Assembly (NCBI RefSeq): GCF_004364975.1
Contig: NZ_SOBW01000008.1
Coordinates: forward strand, 62,001 to 126,000
DNA: 64,000 nt
Reading direction: 5' to 3'
DNA from: Gelidibacter sediminis
GTDB taxonomy: Bacteria > Bacteroidota > Bacteroidia > Flavobacteriales > Flavobacteriaceae
A model generated the notes under the pieces. That model saw only the letters and a program-made list of their open reading frames with translations. It ran no database searches and was not told where the DNA came from. Below, in pieces: positions 43,808 to 52,933 of the stretch; position 1 is the stretch's first letter, and the number at the start of each line of letters is the position of its first letter. The position numbers were made by a program, and so were the translations under genes.

Positions 43808-44566
43808 ATGAAACTTGTATTATCTCCAGCAAAATCATTAGATTTTGACACCAAATTACCCACTGAAAAACATACCCAACCTGAATTTTTAAAGCAATCC
43901 GAACGCTTAAATAAGCTGCTCAAGAAAAAATCTGTTAAAGCATTATCAGAACTAATGAGTATTTCTAAGGATTTGAGTCAGCTCAACTATGAACGCAATC
44001 AGCAGTGGCAATTGCCTTTCACAAAAGACAATGCCAGACCGGCTTTATATGCTTTCAGTGGTGATGTGTATAGAGGCTTGGATGCATATACCATACCTAA
44101 ATCTAAAATAGATAAGGTTCAAGATACAGTGAGAATTCTTTCTGGTTTGTACGGTGTTTTAAAACCCTTAGATTTAATACAGCCTTACCGTTTGGAAATG
44201 GGTACCAAAATTGGTGTCGGGAAGGACAAAAATCTTTACGAGTATTGGAAAAAAGATATTACGAATGCCCTTAATAATGAATTGGACGACAACGAAGTAT
44301 TTATTAATTTAGCTAGTGTTGAATATTTTAAGGCTATAGATAAGAAAGCCCTAAAAGTTCCTGTAATTGATGTCGACTTTAAGGAATTAAAGAATGGCGA
44401 TTATAAGACCATTGGCATTTTTGCTAAGGTGGCACGTGGACTCATGACGCGTTATATCATTGACACTAATGCAGAGCATATTGAGGATTTAAAAGGCTTC
44501 GACTTTGAGAATTATAGATTCCACGAAAAGCTTTCAACGGAACATAAATTAGTTTTCACAAGATAG
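43808..44566 (+). CDS. yaaA: Peroxide stress protein YaaA
   Basis: A 252-residue YaaA/DUF328 protein, which limits intracellular iron and DNA damage under peroxide stress in E. coli. The opening MKLVLSPAKSLDF, PALYAFSGDVYRGLDA near 78-93, LRILSGLYGVLKPLDLIQPYRLEMGT near 105-130 and the C-terminal KVARGLMTRYII block identify it. An in-frame ATG at 43721 lies upstream, but the family always begins at the MKLVLSPAK position, so I start there. Confidence 0.95.
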   Translation: MKLVLSPAKSLDFDTKLPTEKHTQPEFLKQSERLNKLLKKKSVKALSELMSISKDLSQLNYERNQQWQLPFTKDNARPALYAFSGDVYRGLDAYTIPKSKIDKVQDTVRILSGLYGVLKPLDLIQPYRLEMGTKIGVGKDKNLYEYWKKDITNALNNELDDNEVFINLASVEYFKAIDKKALKVPVIDVDFKELKNGDYKTIGIFAKVARGLMTRYIIDTNAEHIEDLKGFDFENYRFHEKLSTEHKLVFTR

Positions 44567-44656
44567 TCACGAATAATGGTTTAGGATTGCCATATGGTAT
44601 CCTGTTAGTATTGAAAGTGCAATGACATCTCATACTACCTGAGCCATGGTTCTTTT

Positions 44657-44788
44657 TTAAGGCTTAGACTTCTTATCAATGCTTATTTTTTCAAGCGTTG
44701 TGGGTCTTTTTTTAATGCGAGGACGTCTTACACCGTAACTGCCACGTTGTATCTTTCCTCGTCTCGATTTTTTGTCTCCTTTTCCCAT
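44657..44788 (-). CDS. Ribosomal protein bTHX (Thx-like)
   Basis: A 43-residue, very basic protein read from the ATG at 44788. It starts MGKGDKKSRRGKIQRGSYG, continues VRRPRIKKRPTTLE and ends SIDKKSKP. This is the bTHX pattern of Bacteroidota (GDKKxxRGKIxxGSYGxxRP), a short peptide that stabilises the 30S head near 16S rRNA. It lies alone between yaaA and a TPR protein gene, both on the other strand. No terminator is clear on either side. Confidence 0.85.
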   Translation of the reverse strand: MGKGDKKSRRGKIQRGSYGVRRPRIKKRPTTLEKISIDKKSKP

Positions 44789-44885
44789 TTTTTATAATTT
44801 AATTGCGTTAAAATATTAAAAGATAAGATACTCACTTTTTACAACTTCAAACTGATATATTTGAACTTTAATCTTAATTTAACAG

Positions 44886-45608
44886 ATGTACTATTATTTT
44901 ATTATAGCCTTTCAAGGGTTTTGTATTTATCATCTATTCAAACATAAAAATTCATTTTATTGGATTTTTGCAATTATATTTTTACCTCTAATTGGGTGTA
45001 TTGTGTATTTACTCACCCAAGTATTTACCAAACGTGATACTGAAAAAATTCAAGAGAACTTAACAACTATTATAGATCCTTCTAAAAAGCTCAGAGCGTT
45101 AGAAAAAAAATTGGAATTCACAGATACCTATGAAAATAGAGTAAATCTTGCTGATGCCTATTTGACATCCCATAATTATACCAAGGCTATTGAGCATTAT
45201 GCCAAAGCTTTGGAAGATAAGACTCAAAATGGATTTTATGTAAAGACCCAAATGGTTAAGGCCTATTATTATAACAAAAATTTTGATGAAGTGATCGCTT
45301 TAGGCGAAGCTTTAGAAAACCACAAAGAATTTAACAAGTCAGAGATTCCTTTTTTCTATGGTATGGCATTGGCCGAAGAGGGCAGAACCGTGGAAGCCGA
45401 ATTGCAATTAAGAAATATTGACAAGCCTTATTCCAACTATAATGAACGTTTGGCGTTTGCCAAATTTTTATTGAGTATTGACAAAATTAACGACGGGAAG
45501 GTAGTTTTGGATGAGTTGCATGAGGAAATGCAAAACATGACCAAAATGAACCAACGGATTTACAAATCGACCAGTCTTGAAGTTGAGAAAATGAGAGCCC
45601 AACTGTAA
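44886..45608 (+). CDS. Membrane-anchored tetratricopeptide-repeat protein
   Basis: A 240-residue protein. Two hydrophobic segments near the N-terminus (about 2-17 and 24-45, YWIFAIIFLPLIGCIVYLLTQVF) resemble the PLDc_N membrane module. Residues about 75-215 form TPR-like helical repeats: VNLADAYLTSHNYTKAIEHYAKALE, MVKAYYYNKNFDEVIALGEALE and GMALAEEGRTVEAELQLRNI. It probably holds protein partners at the inner membrane. Its stop is directly followed by the ATG of the UDG-like gene with no gap. Confidence 0.85.
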   Translation: MYYYFIIAFQGFCIYHLFKHKNSFYWIFAIIFLPLIGCIVYLLTQVFTKRDTEKIQENLTTIIDPSKKLRALEKKLEFTDTYENRVNLADAYLTSHNYTKAIEHYAKALEDKTQNGFYVKTQMVKAYYYNKNFDEVIALGEALENHKEFNKSEIPFFYGMALAEEGRTVEAELQLRNIDKPYSNYNERLAFAKFLLSIDKINDGKVVLDELHEEMQNMTKMNQRIYKSTSLEVEKMRAQL

Positions 45609-46298
45609 ATGTTTTTACACCAACATCCATATCCACCATTTATAAATGATGATACTACAAAACTTATTGTAGGGACATTGCCACCACCACGGTTTTCAGT
45701 AGGGGAGCTGTTAGAAAAGGATGTCGATTTTTGTTATGGAAGTTATTATAATTCGCTTTGGTTATTTATTGATAAAATACATCATCTGAATTTGAGATTT
45801 GATAATTCAGAAGAAGCTGTAGATCAACGAAAAGCATTTTTAATTGCTCATAAAATTGGCATATGTGATATTGTTGCTAGCGCGGAGCGCGAAAAAATTG
45901 ATGCATCTGATTTGGGGATGTCCAATATTGAATTGCGAGATATTATTGGTTATTTGAAAGACTTTCCTAATATTGACACATTACTTTTTACTGGTGGGAA
46001 TAGCAAAAACGGTCCAGAATATTTTTTTAGAAAGCATCTTAAATCCTACGGTTTAAAACTTCAAGTGGTTTCTAATGAAGTACCGCGGATACATGAATTT
46101 CGACTGCCAGTTCAATCCAAAACAACAGTTAAAAATAGTTCTGAGTATAGAACCATTAAAACCGTCTCTCTCACATCGGGTTCAGGAGCTGCCAATATCT
46201 CCATTAGTAGGATGCCGTTATATCAGCATCTCAAGGCTAAGAACCCCAATTTCAACACCTTCGATTTTAGGGTGCTCCAATATCGTGAATTTATTTGA
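45609..46298 (+). CDS. Uracil-DNA-glycosylase-superfamily-like protein
   Basis: A 229-residue cytosolic protein. LIVGTLPPPRFSVGELLEKDVDFCYGSYYNSLWLFID (about 20-56) looks like the nucleotide-pocket region of the UDG fold (a GxxPxxx start, then a tyrosine/phenylalanine and an Asn-x-x-W-like continuation). ICDIVASAEREKIDASD near 91-107 would correspond to the middle motif, with TLLFTGGNSKNGPEYF near 130. I cannot find the HPSP motif of family-1 enzymes, so activity is uncertain. It abuts the TPR gene and is probably co-transcribed. Confidence 0.55.
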   Translation: MFLHQHPYPPFINDDTTKLIVGTLPPPRFSVGELLEKDVDFCYGSYYNSLWLFIDKIHHLNLRFDNSEEAVDQRKAFLIAHKIGICDIVASAEREKIDASDLGMSNIELRDIIGYLKDFPNIDTLLFTGGNSKNGPEYFFRKHLKSYGLKLQVVSNEVPRIHEFRLPVQSKTTVKNSSEYRTIKTVSLTSGSGAANISISRMPLYQHLKAKNPNFNTFDFRVLQYREFI

Positions 46299-46403
46299 GT
46301 CAATAGCGCCATCAAAAGTGCTAAGCTATTAAAGAGCATTTTGTAATTTTAGCTCAGACTTCTAACGCAATTATACCTTTTCCTATAACGGGGAACAATT
46401 CTT

Positions 46404-47198
46404 ATGAAAAAACTTCTTCAAATAAGTAATGGCATTGCCCTGATCTGCACCATTGTTATAAATTACCTTTCCAATACAGGTTTATTAAACAATACGACTA
46501 TTGGTGAGGTCTCTAAGAATCTAAATACACTCTTTACGCCGGCGGGTTATGCATTTGCTATATGGGGGTTTATCTATTTACTATTAATTGCATTTGTGGT
46601 GTACCAAGGCAGAAGTCTGTTTGTTAAGGTTAAAAATGATGATTTTGTATTGAAAGTTGGTTGGTGGTTTGTAGTGTCCTGCATTGCAAACTCAGCGTGG
46701 GTGTTCTTGTGGATTTATGGATACACCGGGTTGTCTTGTGTTTTTATATTTCTACTATTATTTTCACTGCTTAAAATTGTGATCAATAATGCGATGGAAC
46801 TTTGGGATGCACCAATACCTGTCATTGCCTTTTTATGGTGGCCATTTGTGATTTATAGCGGATGGGTAGCCGTAGCGAGTATTGTTAATGTAGCGGCATA
46901 TCTCGTTAAAACAGGATGGGGCGGCTTTGGCATGTCGGCTGTAGCATGGACCATTTTTATGATTATTATAGCATTAATAATCAATCTTATTGTAACATGG
47001 ATCCGCAATATGCGCGAGTTTGCAATGGTAGGCGTGTGGGCACTTGCAGCCATAGCATATGCCAATTATGATGAAGCTGTAACAATTACTTATGTTGCTA
47101 GTGTAGCAGCCTTGATCTTACTAATAAGTAGCTCGGTACACGCGTATCAAAATAGAGAAAGCAGTCCTATAGAAAAAATGAAACAGTATTTTAAATAG
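46404..47198 (+). CDS. TspO/MBR-like tryptophan-rich membrane protein
   Basis: A 264-residue polytopic inner-membrane protein with about eight helices. The segment LFTPAGYAFAIWGFIYLLLIAFVVYQ (about 45-70), SCIANSAWVFLWIYGYTGLS (about 93-112), and PVIAFLWWPFVIYSGWVAVASIVN (about 135-160) show the aromatic, Trp-rich helices of the TspO-related family. Members may bind tetrapyrroles or act as permease-like proteins. No cargo can be read. Not a lantibiotic exporter, although similar proteins have been annotated that way. Confidence 0.6.
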   Translation: MKKLLQISNGIALICTIVINYLSNTGLLNNTTIGEVSKNLNTLFTPAGYAFAIWGFIYLLLIAFVVYQGRSLFVKVKNDDFVLKVGWWFVVSCIANSAWVFLWIYGYTGLSCVFIFLLLFSLLKIVINNAMELWDAPIPVIAFLWWPFVIYSGWVAVASIVNVAAYLVKTGWGGFGMSAVAWTIFMIIIALIINLIVTWIRNMREFAMVGVWALAAIAYANYDEAVTITYVASVAALILLISSSVHAYQNRESSPIEKMKQYFK

Positions 47199-47322
47199 AT
47201 TTTTTCTTCATATTAAAATGGGAGAAAACATCATTATACATTTATTTTTTATTTAGTTTTTCCTAGTGTTTTAGGTACCACGTAGTTACTTTAGTTTTAT
47301 TTTTATATACTCATATCTATTT

Positions 47323-47358
47323 CAAAAAAATGGGTGCCAACAAATTGTCAGCACCCAC
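47323..47358 (-). terminator. Rho-independent terminator of ggt
   Basis: On the minus strand GTGGGTGC, an inner loop with its own CAA-TTG pairing, and GGCACCCA are followed by seven Ts. It lies 20 bases beyond the ggt stop. Confidence 0.85.
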
Positions 47359-47377
47359 TAAATTGTATTATAGTTAT

Positions 47378-49066
47378 TTAATACCCGACGGCACCGCCAT
47401 CTGGGCTTGAAGAATCAGAAGCACCAATATAAACCTTGCCGTCAGAAGGGATTAAAATACCCATTAAACGGCCTAAATTTTCTCTACCCTTAACAATGTG
47501 TCCCATGCCCTCCAATGCTTTTTTAGTATCTGGCGACATTAAATCGGTTTCAAAAATCAATTCATCAGGAAACCACTGATGATGAATCTTCAAAGTTTCA
47601 ATGGCTTTTTTGATTGGCATATCATATGCAATAACGTTCAATATGGTTTGAAAAACAGTGTTAATAATAGTCCGCCCGCCCGGGCTTCCGATAATTAAAT
47701 ATGGTTTTCCGTCTTTGGTAACGATGGTTGGACTCATACTGCTTAACATTCGTTTTTCTGGTTGAATGATATTAGGATCGGTACCAATTAGCCACCCACT
47801 GTCAGTATAGCCAGGTTGCGGATTGAAATCGCCCATTTCATTATTTAATATAAAACCGAGTTTTGGAGACCCTAATCCAGAACCGTAAGATTGTTCTAAA
47901 GTATAGGTTAGAGATACTGCATTTCCAACTTTGTCAATCACCGATAAGTGTGTGGTGTTTTTCCCGTCATAGAGTTGTCCAAATTTTAAAGTGTCGCTCA
48001 CAGAGGCTCTATGCATGTCTATATTATCGAATCGCATTTTGGCAAATTCTTTGGACGTCAAACGGTCTAATGGCATTTCCAAATTAAAATCAGGATCGCC
48101 CAAATGTTCCGCTCTATCAGCAAACGCTCTGCGCATTGCTTCTGCTACCAAATGGACATAGGCGGTGGAATTGAATGCTATAGAATCTAAATTTGCCTGT
48201 TCCATAATATTCAACATTTCAATAATCGCCACACCACCTGAGCTTGGTGGCGGCATTGAAACAATACCATAGTCTTTATAGGTTCCCATTACGGGTTCGC
48301 GTTCTACTGCCTCATATTTTTCAAGATCTTTAAGAGTTATAATACCGCCATTTGCTTTCATAAACGAAGCGATTTCTTGGGCAACAGCACCTTTGTAAAA
48401 TCCGTCTTTACCTTTATCTCTAATTAGTTTTAGGGTTTCGGCTAAATTTTTCTGAACCCATATTTCGCCATGCTTTATAAGTTCTCCTTTGGAATTTTTA
48501 TAATAATCCTTCAAAAATTGAGGATACGAACCTTCATCAAAATTTTTTGCATGTTCTGCTAATGTATATGATAATGCAACCCCATTTGCTGCTAACTCAA
48601 CAGAAGGTTGAACTAAATCTTTCCATGGCAATGTTCCATACTTTTGATGAGCCATATATAAACCTGCGACAGTTCCGGGAACACCCACGGATTTCAATCC
48701 TTCGTGGTTACTGCCTTTAATGAGGTTGCCATCTGTATCCAAAAACATGTCTGGAGTTGCCTTTAAGGGTGCTTTTTCTCTAAAATCGATAGTAGTGGAT
48801 TTTCCATTGGCGTCCATATAAACTAAAAAACCACCGCCACCAATATTTCCAGCTTGCGGATGGGTAACCGCCAGAGCAAAAGCCGTGGCAATAGAGGCGT
48901 CAATTGCGTTTCCTCCTTTTCTCAGGATATCTGTGCCTACTTGAGAAGCAACGGTATTGTCAGAAACGACCATGCCATTTTGGGCATAGGTCTGCGCAAT
49001 ACTGGATAGTGGGAAGGAGAGCGTTACAAAGAATGTAAGTGCAATAAAAATTTTGTGTGTTTTCAT
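47378..49066 (-). CDS. ggt: Gamma-glutamyltransferase
   Basis: A 562-residue exported Ntn-hydrolase that cleaves glutathione and other gamma-glutamyl compounds in the periplasm. The signal peptide (about 1-24) ends SIAQ. The precursor is expected to self-cleave before T371 in NTTHLSVID, which then becomes the nucleophile of the small subunit. FREKAP (R96), SYGSGLGSPKLGFILNNEM and the SMSPTIV and GSPGGRTI blocks form the substrate pocket. Length and motifs are complete, so it should be active. It is a single-gene unit with a terminator. Confidence 0.97.
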   Translation of the reverse strand: MKTHKIFIALTFFVTLSFPLSSIAQTYAQNGMVVSDNTVASQVGTDILRKGGNAIDASIATAFALAVTHPQAGNIGGGGFLVYMDANGKSTTIDFREKAPLKATPDMFLDTDGNLIKGSNHEGLKSVGVPGTVAGLYMAHQKYGTLPWKDLVQPSVELAANGVALSYTLAEHAKNFDEGSYPQFLKDYYKNSKGELIKHGEIWVQKNLAETLKLIRDKGKDGFYKGAVAQEIASFMKANGGIITLKDLEKYEAVEREPVMGTYKDYGIVSMPPPSSGGVAIIEMLNIMEQANLDSIAFNSTAYVHLVAEAMRRAFADRAEHLGDPDFNLEMPLDRLTSKEFAKMRFDNIDMHRASVSDTLKFGQLYDGKNTTHLSVIDKVGNAVSLTYTLEQSYGSGLGSPKLGFILNNEMGDFNPQPGYTDSGWLIGTDPNIIQPEKRMLSSMSPTIVTKDGKPYLIIGSPGGRTIINTVFQTILNVIAYDMPIKKAIETLKIHHQWFPDELIFETDLMSPDTKKALEGMGHIVKGRENLGRLMGILIPSDGKVYIGASDSSSPDGGAVGY

Positions 49067-49487
49067 AGTAATTATATTAGGTAATGCTATAATTTGAATC
49101 AGACTCTAATTTTGCGCTATTTTAAGGTGTTTTGATTGCAAAAATGATGGGGATATTTGTTAATGATTTCACCAGTTTAAATGTGATGATGATCTAAATT
49201 TAGTCAAAAAATGTGGGTTATTATTTTTGATTGCAATTTTTGAAGATTTTTAGGATATCATGCTCTGCCACTCATCTAATTTTTACGTAAACACCAATCA
49301 ACTTAATCCGTTATCGTATGCTTTTACATATAAATAGCACATAATTAATCGTATGTATATATCAATTAGCAAGAGCTTTAAGAGAAACTTACGTTACGAA
49401 AACCGATGCTTAGCAAATTAGCCGTACCTTTGCCAAAAATTAGAGGAGTGACCTAAATTAATAGTGTTTGCTTCGTAAACACATTTT
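49067..49487 (+). promoter_or_regulatory. 421-bp divergent intergenic region with DEAD-box helicase promoter and leader hairpin
   Basis: The strongest signal is TACCTTTG at 49425-49432, matching TAnnTTTG, which should start the helicase message at about 49439. In the roughly 50-base leader, GTGTTT (49464-49469) and AAACAC (49477-49482) form a stem closed by a loop containing TTCG, ending five bases before the ATG, so it may cover the ribosome site. The remainder (49067-49420) is AT-rich and holds no gene or repeat I can identify. Confidence 0.55.
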
Positions 49488-50765
49488 ATGTCATTTAACT
49501 CATTAGGATTATCTGATGCTTTACTTAAAGCAGTCAGCAAACAAGGCTATACAACGCCATCACCAATTCAACAAAAAGCAATTCCATTAGTACTAGAAGG
49601 TAAAGATGTTTTGGCATCGGCACAAACCGGTACCGGAAAGACGGCAGGTTTTACATTACCCTTACTACAATTACTATCTCAAGGGCAACCATTGCGTCAG
49701 CGCCCTGTTAGAGCATTGGTCTTAACGCCAACGCGCGAATTGGCAGCTCAGGTGTACCAAAATGTGAAACAATACAGTACATATTTAGATATAAGAAGCA
49801 CCGTGATTTTTGGCGGGGTGAATCAAAATCCGCAAGTCGCAACACTTCGCAACGGAGTAGATGTGCTTGTTGCAACACCAGGTCGACTCTTAGATTTGCA
49901 TAATCAACGATTAGTATCGCTAGCCAATGTCGAAATTCTCGTCTTGGATGAAGCAGATCGTATGTTGGATATGGGCTTTTTGCGCGACATCAAAAAAATT
50001 ATGGCGGTCATGCCAGCGAAACGTCAAAACTTATTGTTTTCGGCTACATTTTCTAAGGACATCAAGGCTTTAGCAAATGAGATCTTAAACCATCCTGTTT
50101 TGGTAGAGGCAACACCGGAAAACACAACTGTGGATGCGATTGATCAACAAGTGTATCGTGTTGCTAAAGGGTTGAAACCTGATTTATTGGTGAAATTAAT
50201 TACTGATGGCAATTGGGAACAGGTTCTGGTGTTTACACGGACCAAACATGGCGCTAATAAATTGACCAAGAAATTGATCAGTAGTCATATTACGGCTATG
50301 GCCATTCACGGTAATAAGAGTCAAGGGGCTAGGACAAAAGCGTTGGACGGTTTCAAAAAAGGAACGGTTCGGGTTTTGGTAGCCACTGATATTGCTGCCC
50401 GCGGATTGGACATCCCGTTATTGCCACACGTGATCAATTTTGAACTTCCAAATATTGCGGAAGACTATGTGCATAGAATTGGGAGAACAGGAAGAGCAGG
50501 GGCTAGCGGATTGGCGATTTCATTAGTAAGTGCTGATGAAACTTCGTTTCTTAGAGATATTGAAAAATTGATTGGCGAACGAATTCCTATGGAAATTGTG
50601 GAAGGTTTTGAATCTGATCCAAATGCGTCTACAGAACCTATAAAACAAGGTCAAGGCAAAGGGAGAAACAATAGACCACAATCCAGAAAGTCATCTGGAG
50701 GTAACACGCCATCTTCAGGTAGTAGCTCCAATAGAAATAGGAATAGAAATAGGAAACGGAATTAG
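49488..50765 (+). CDS. DEAD-box RNA helicase (RhlE-like)
   Basis: A 425-residue helicase. Q motif [13 protein letters not shown] (20-32), motif [11 protein letters not shown] (about 43-52), PTRELA, motif II DEAD (VLDEADRM near 153), SAT (motif III) and motif [12 protein letters not shown] near 325 are all present. The C-terminal tail (380-425) is disordered and rich in Gly, Ser, Asn and Arg ([13 protein letters not shown]), typical of cold-adapted flavobacterial RhlE proteins that assist ribosome assembly or mRNA decay. The short leader hairpin suggests cold or autogenous control, which is an inference. Confidence 0.94.
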   Translation: MSFNSLGLSDALLKAVSKQGYTTPSPIQQKAIPLVLEGKDVLASAQTGTGKTAGFTLPLLQLLSQGQPLRQRPVRALVLTPTRELAAQVYQNVKQYSTYLDIRSTVIFGGVNQNPQVATLRNGVDVLVATPGRLLDLHNQRLVSLANVEILVLDEADRMLDMGFLRDIKKIMAVMPAKRQNLLFSATFSKDIKALANEILNHPVLVEATPENTTVDAIDQQVYRVAKGLKPDLLVKLITDGNWEQVLVFTRTKHGANKLTKKLISSHITAMAIHGNKSQGARTKALDGFKKGTVRVLVATDIAARGLDIPLLPHVINFELPNIAEDYVHRIGRTGRAGASGLAISLVSADETSFLRDIEKLIGERIPMEIVEGFESDPNASTEPIKQGQGKGRNNRPQSRKSSGGNTPSSGSSSNRNRNRNRKRN

Positions 50766-50880
50766 AAGGTGTAATTGAGGTTGAAATAGATGGTGCATTA
50801 TTGAAAATTTAAATCTCGTGGTTTTTTTGATTACGGAGTAATATTTTTTTATAACAATCAAATCCGTGCTATCAGCTTGC

Positions 50881-50944
50881 TCAGCGCAGCGGCATCAGTG
50901 TTCCTGTTTATGGAGGAAAACACTTCGACTGCGACCAGTGTGAG
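50881..50944. repeat. Dispersed-repeat fragments downstream of the helicase
   Basis: TCAGCGCAGCGG (50881-50892) shares its core GCGCAGCGG with the four copies at 52743-52914. CACTTCGACTGCGACCAGTG (50921-50940) is a palindromic repeat type frequent in Bacteroidota, and its core TCGACTGCGA recurs inside trpF at 59057-59066. They occupy most of an otherwise empty 292-base gap. Confidence 0.6.
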
Positions 50945-51057
50945 AAATGATGTTAAAATTGAAGTTGAAATTGAACTAGTTCTAAATATTAACTATACTT
51001 GATTTGTAGAACCATCAGTCTACTGCATTTAGATCTGAAACATAAATACTCATAGAG

Positions 51058-51279
51058 ATGGAACAACCCAACAATCCCTTACATGGTATAACACTAGAAC
51101 AAATCATTACAGATCTTGAGGCGCATTATGGCTGGGAATATATGGGCACAATCATTAATATTAAGTGCTTTAATGACAATCCTTCTGTAAAATCCAGTCT
51201 TAAGTTTCTAAGACGTACCCCATGGGCACGCACTAAGGTGGAGAATATGTATATGAAAATGTTAAAGAATAAACGCTAA
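51058..51279 (+). CDS. VF530 (DUF2132) family DNA-binding protein
   Basis: A 73-residue protein that is a complete VF530 domain: [20 protein letters not shown], then [32 protein letters not shown]. Its structure in Vibrio fischeri is a small helical dimer, and DNA binding was proposed from charge rather than shown. Its stop overlaps by four bases the end of the convergent DUF805 gene. Confidence 0.92.
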   Translation: MEQPNNPLHGITLEQIITDLEAHYGWEYMGTIINIKCFNDNPSVKSSLKFLRRTPWARTKVENMYMKMLKNKR

Positions 51280-51686
51280 AAATCTAGCGGTTTTCCTATC
51301 TCATTTATTTCATCAGTATGAGCAGATTTCGGATTTGGTCCCCATTTGTTTTGCCCCATTTCACTGTCCATAACGGTAAAGATAAAAATGATAATGCCTC
51401 CAATATAAGGGATAAAGGACAGCAGGTAGTACCAGCCACTTCTGCCTGTATCGTGTAGTCTTCTTATTGTTAAGGCCAATGCCGGAAGCAAGGACATTAA
51501 GACATAAACCACCAGCAAAAACATGCCTATCTGAGACATACCAACATCTTCCAAAATAGCATAAAGAAATGCTAACACAAATATGATCAAAAAGTGAAAC
51601 AGCATGAACATCCAATATTCAGTGCGTCTTGCGCGCCCTGTAAAATCTAAATATTTGTATTTAAATGCGTCTAAAAACCAATTCAT
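51276..51686 (-). CDS. DUF805 family membrane protein
   Basis: A 136-residue inner-membrane protein. It opens with the family motif [21 protein letters not shown] (about 9-30), followed by four hydrophobic helices and [23 protein letters not shown] (about 67-90). Function unknown. It ends inside the last codon of the convergent VF530 gene. Confidence 0.93.
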   Translation of the reverse strand: MNWFLDAFKYKYLDFTGRARRTEYWMFMLFHFLIIFVLAFLYAILEDVGMSQIGMFLLVVYVLMSLLPALALTIRRLHDTGRSGWYYLLSFIPYIGGIIIFIFTVMDSEMGQNKWGPNPKSAHTDEINEIGKPLDF

Positions 51687-51769
51687 AACTAAAAGTGTCT
51701 TGCGTTAAAGGCTAAAATAGAAACATTATTAAATTATCCGCTCTAAAATATCACCTATTCGGTAAACGG

Positions 51770-52609
51770 TTATTTTTCGATATACGGAAACATCAATTTA
51801 AACGTGTCGTTTATACTTTGATGCAAGATAGTGGCATGGTTTTCTTTAGGTAAGAACTGAAACTCGACCTTCATATTTTGTTGGCCTGAATTTTTTAATA
51901 ACTCAGCTAAGGATTTAGCCTCACGTTCCATTACATCACCTTCAGTGCCAACCGAGACATAGACATTTACAAGCATTTTCTTATGCGCTCCTAAAAACAT
52001 TTTTGCATCTTTCAGTAAAGATTCATTATCCCACCACAGACTCGGACTCACAATAATATAATCCGTGAAAAGCGTCGGAATTTTGAATAGGATTTCCGTT
52101 GCTAATAATCCGCCAAGCGATTGTCCGATAAGCATTTTTTTGGCATTGGTGGCGTAATTCGCATTGATGAAAGGTTGTACTTCGTGTTCTAAAAAGTCGA
52201 TAAATTTTCTAGAACCCCCTGTGGTTGGAAAATCTTTTTTTAATTTCCTGTCCGTTGTAGGAAAAGTGAAATCTCGCTTTCTATCGATATTGGCAATGCC
52301 AACCACAATTGTTTTTGGCATGTTCATCTGCAAATTGAAAAACTGAACTAAACCTACAATATGAATAAAATCTTCATCTAAAGAACCATCCAAGACATAG
52401 ATCACCGGATATTTTAGAGTGTCTGAAACCTTATAACCTTCGGGAAGATAAATGTTTAGCATTCTAGATTCCGATAAAATTTTAGAATCGATTGTCACGA
52501 TTTCACCAATAGTTAATTCTGATTTCGAACTTTGATTTACAGAGGTTTGAGCTTTTACAGCTGAGATGCAGAAAATAATTATGAGTATGCTATAGTAAAG
52601 ATATTTCAT
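51770..52609 (-). CDS. Exported alpha/beta-hydrolase esterase (PF00756 type)
   Basis: A 279-residue secreted or periplasmic esterase with a signal peptide (about 1-21, SAVKAQ). The alpha/beta-hydrolase core starts RMLNIYLPEGYKVSDTLKYPVIYVLDGS. The nucleophile is the serine of GQSLGG near 163-168 and the catalytic histidine is in PKENHATILH near 255. It belongs with BesA/Fes-like esterases, some of which cleave siderophores, but no siderophore genes are near, so the substrate stays open. Confidence 0.9.
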   Translation of the reverse strand: MKYLYYSILIIIFCISAVKAQTSVNQSSKSELTIGEIVTIDSKILSESRMLNIYLPEGYKVSDTLKYPVIYVLDGSLDEDFIHIVGLVQFFNLQMNMPKTIVVGIANIDRKRDFTFPTTDRKLKKDFPTTGGSRKFIDFLEHEVQPFINANYATNAKKMLIGQSLGGLLATEILFKIPTLFTDYIIVSPSLWWDNESLLKDAKMFLGAHKKMLVNVYVSVGTEGDVMEREAKSLAELLKNSGQQNMKVEFQFLPKENHATILHQSINDTFKLMFPYIEK

Positions 52610-52676
52610 TGAACAGGTCTATTTTTATTGATTAGGTTTCACTAGATGATTTTTTTTTGACGCGATGCACGAAATA

Positions 52677-52923
52677 CACAAATTTTTAATCCAAGCCAAG
52701 ACATGAATACTTCACGCAACAAGTTTTGATTCTTGATTCTAGCGGCGCAGCGGTCTATTTTCTATTTTCAACAGCGCAGCGGTCTTAATTCACTTTTGAC
52801 ATGAATTTCACAAATTTTTAATCCAAGCCAAGACATGAATACTTCGCGAAACAAGTCTTGATTCTTGGTTCTAGCAGCGCAGCGGTCTATGTTCTATTTT
52901 CAACAGCGCAGCGGTCTTGATTC
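52677..52923. repeat. Tandem duplication (two 115-bp units, 132 bp apart)
   Basis: Copy 1 is 52677-52791 and copy 2 is 52809-52923. Both run from CACAAATTTTTAATCCAAGC through GACATGAATACTTC and two motifs with the core GCGCAGCGGTCT to the end, differing at about ten positions. The GCGCAGCGG core is thus present four times here and once at 50884. The duplication fills the 324-base gap between the esterase and the next gene. No ORF of interest is inside. Confidence 0.9.
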
Positions 52924-52933
52924 TATAAAAAAA

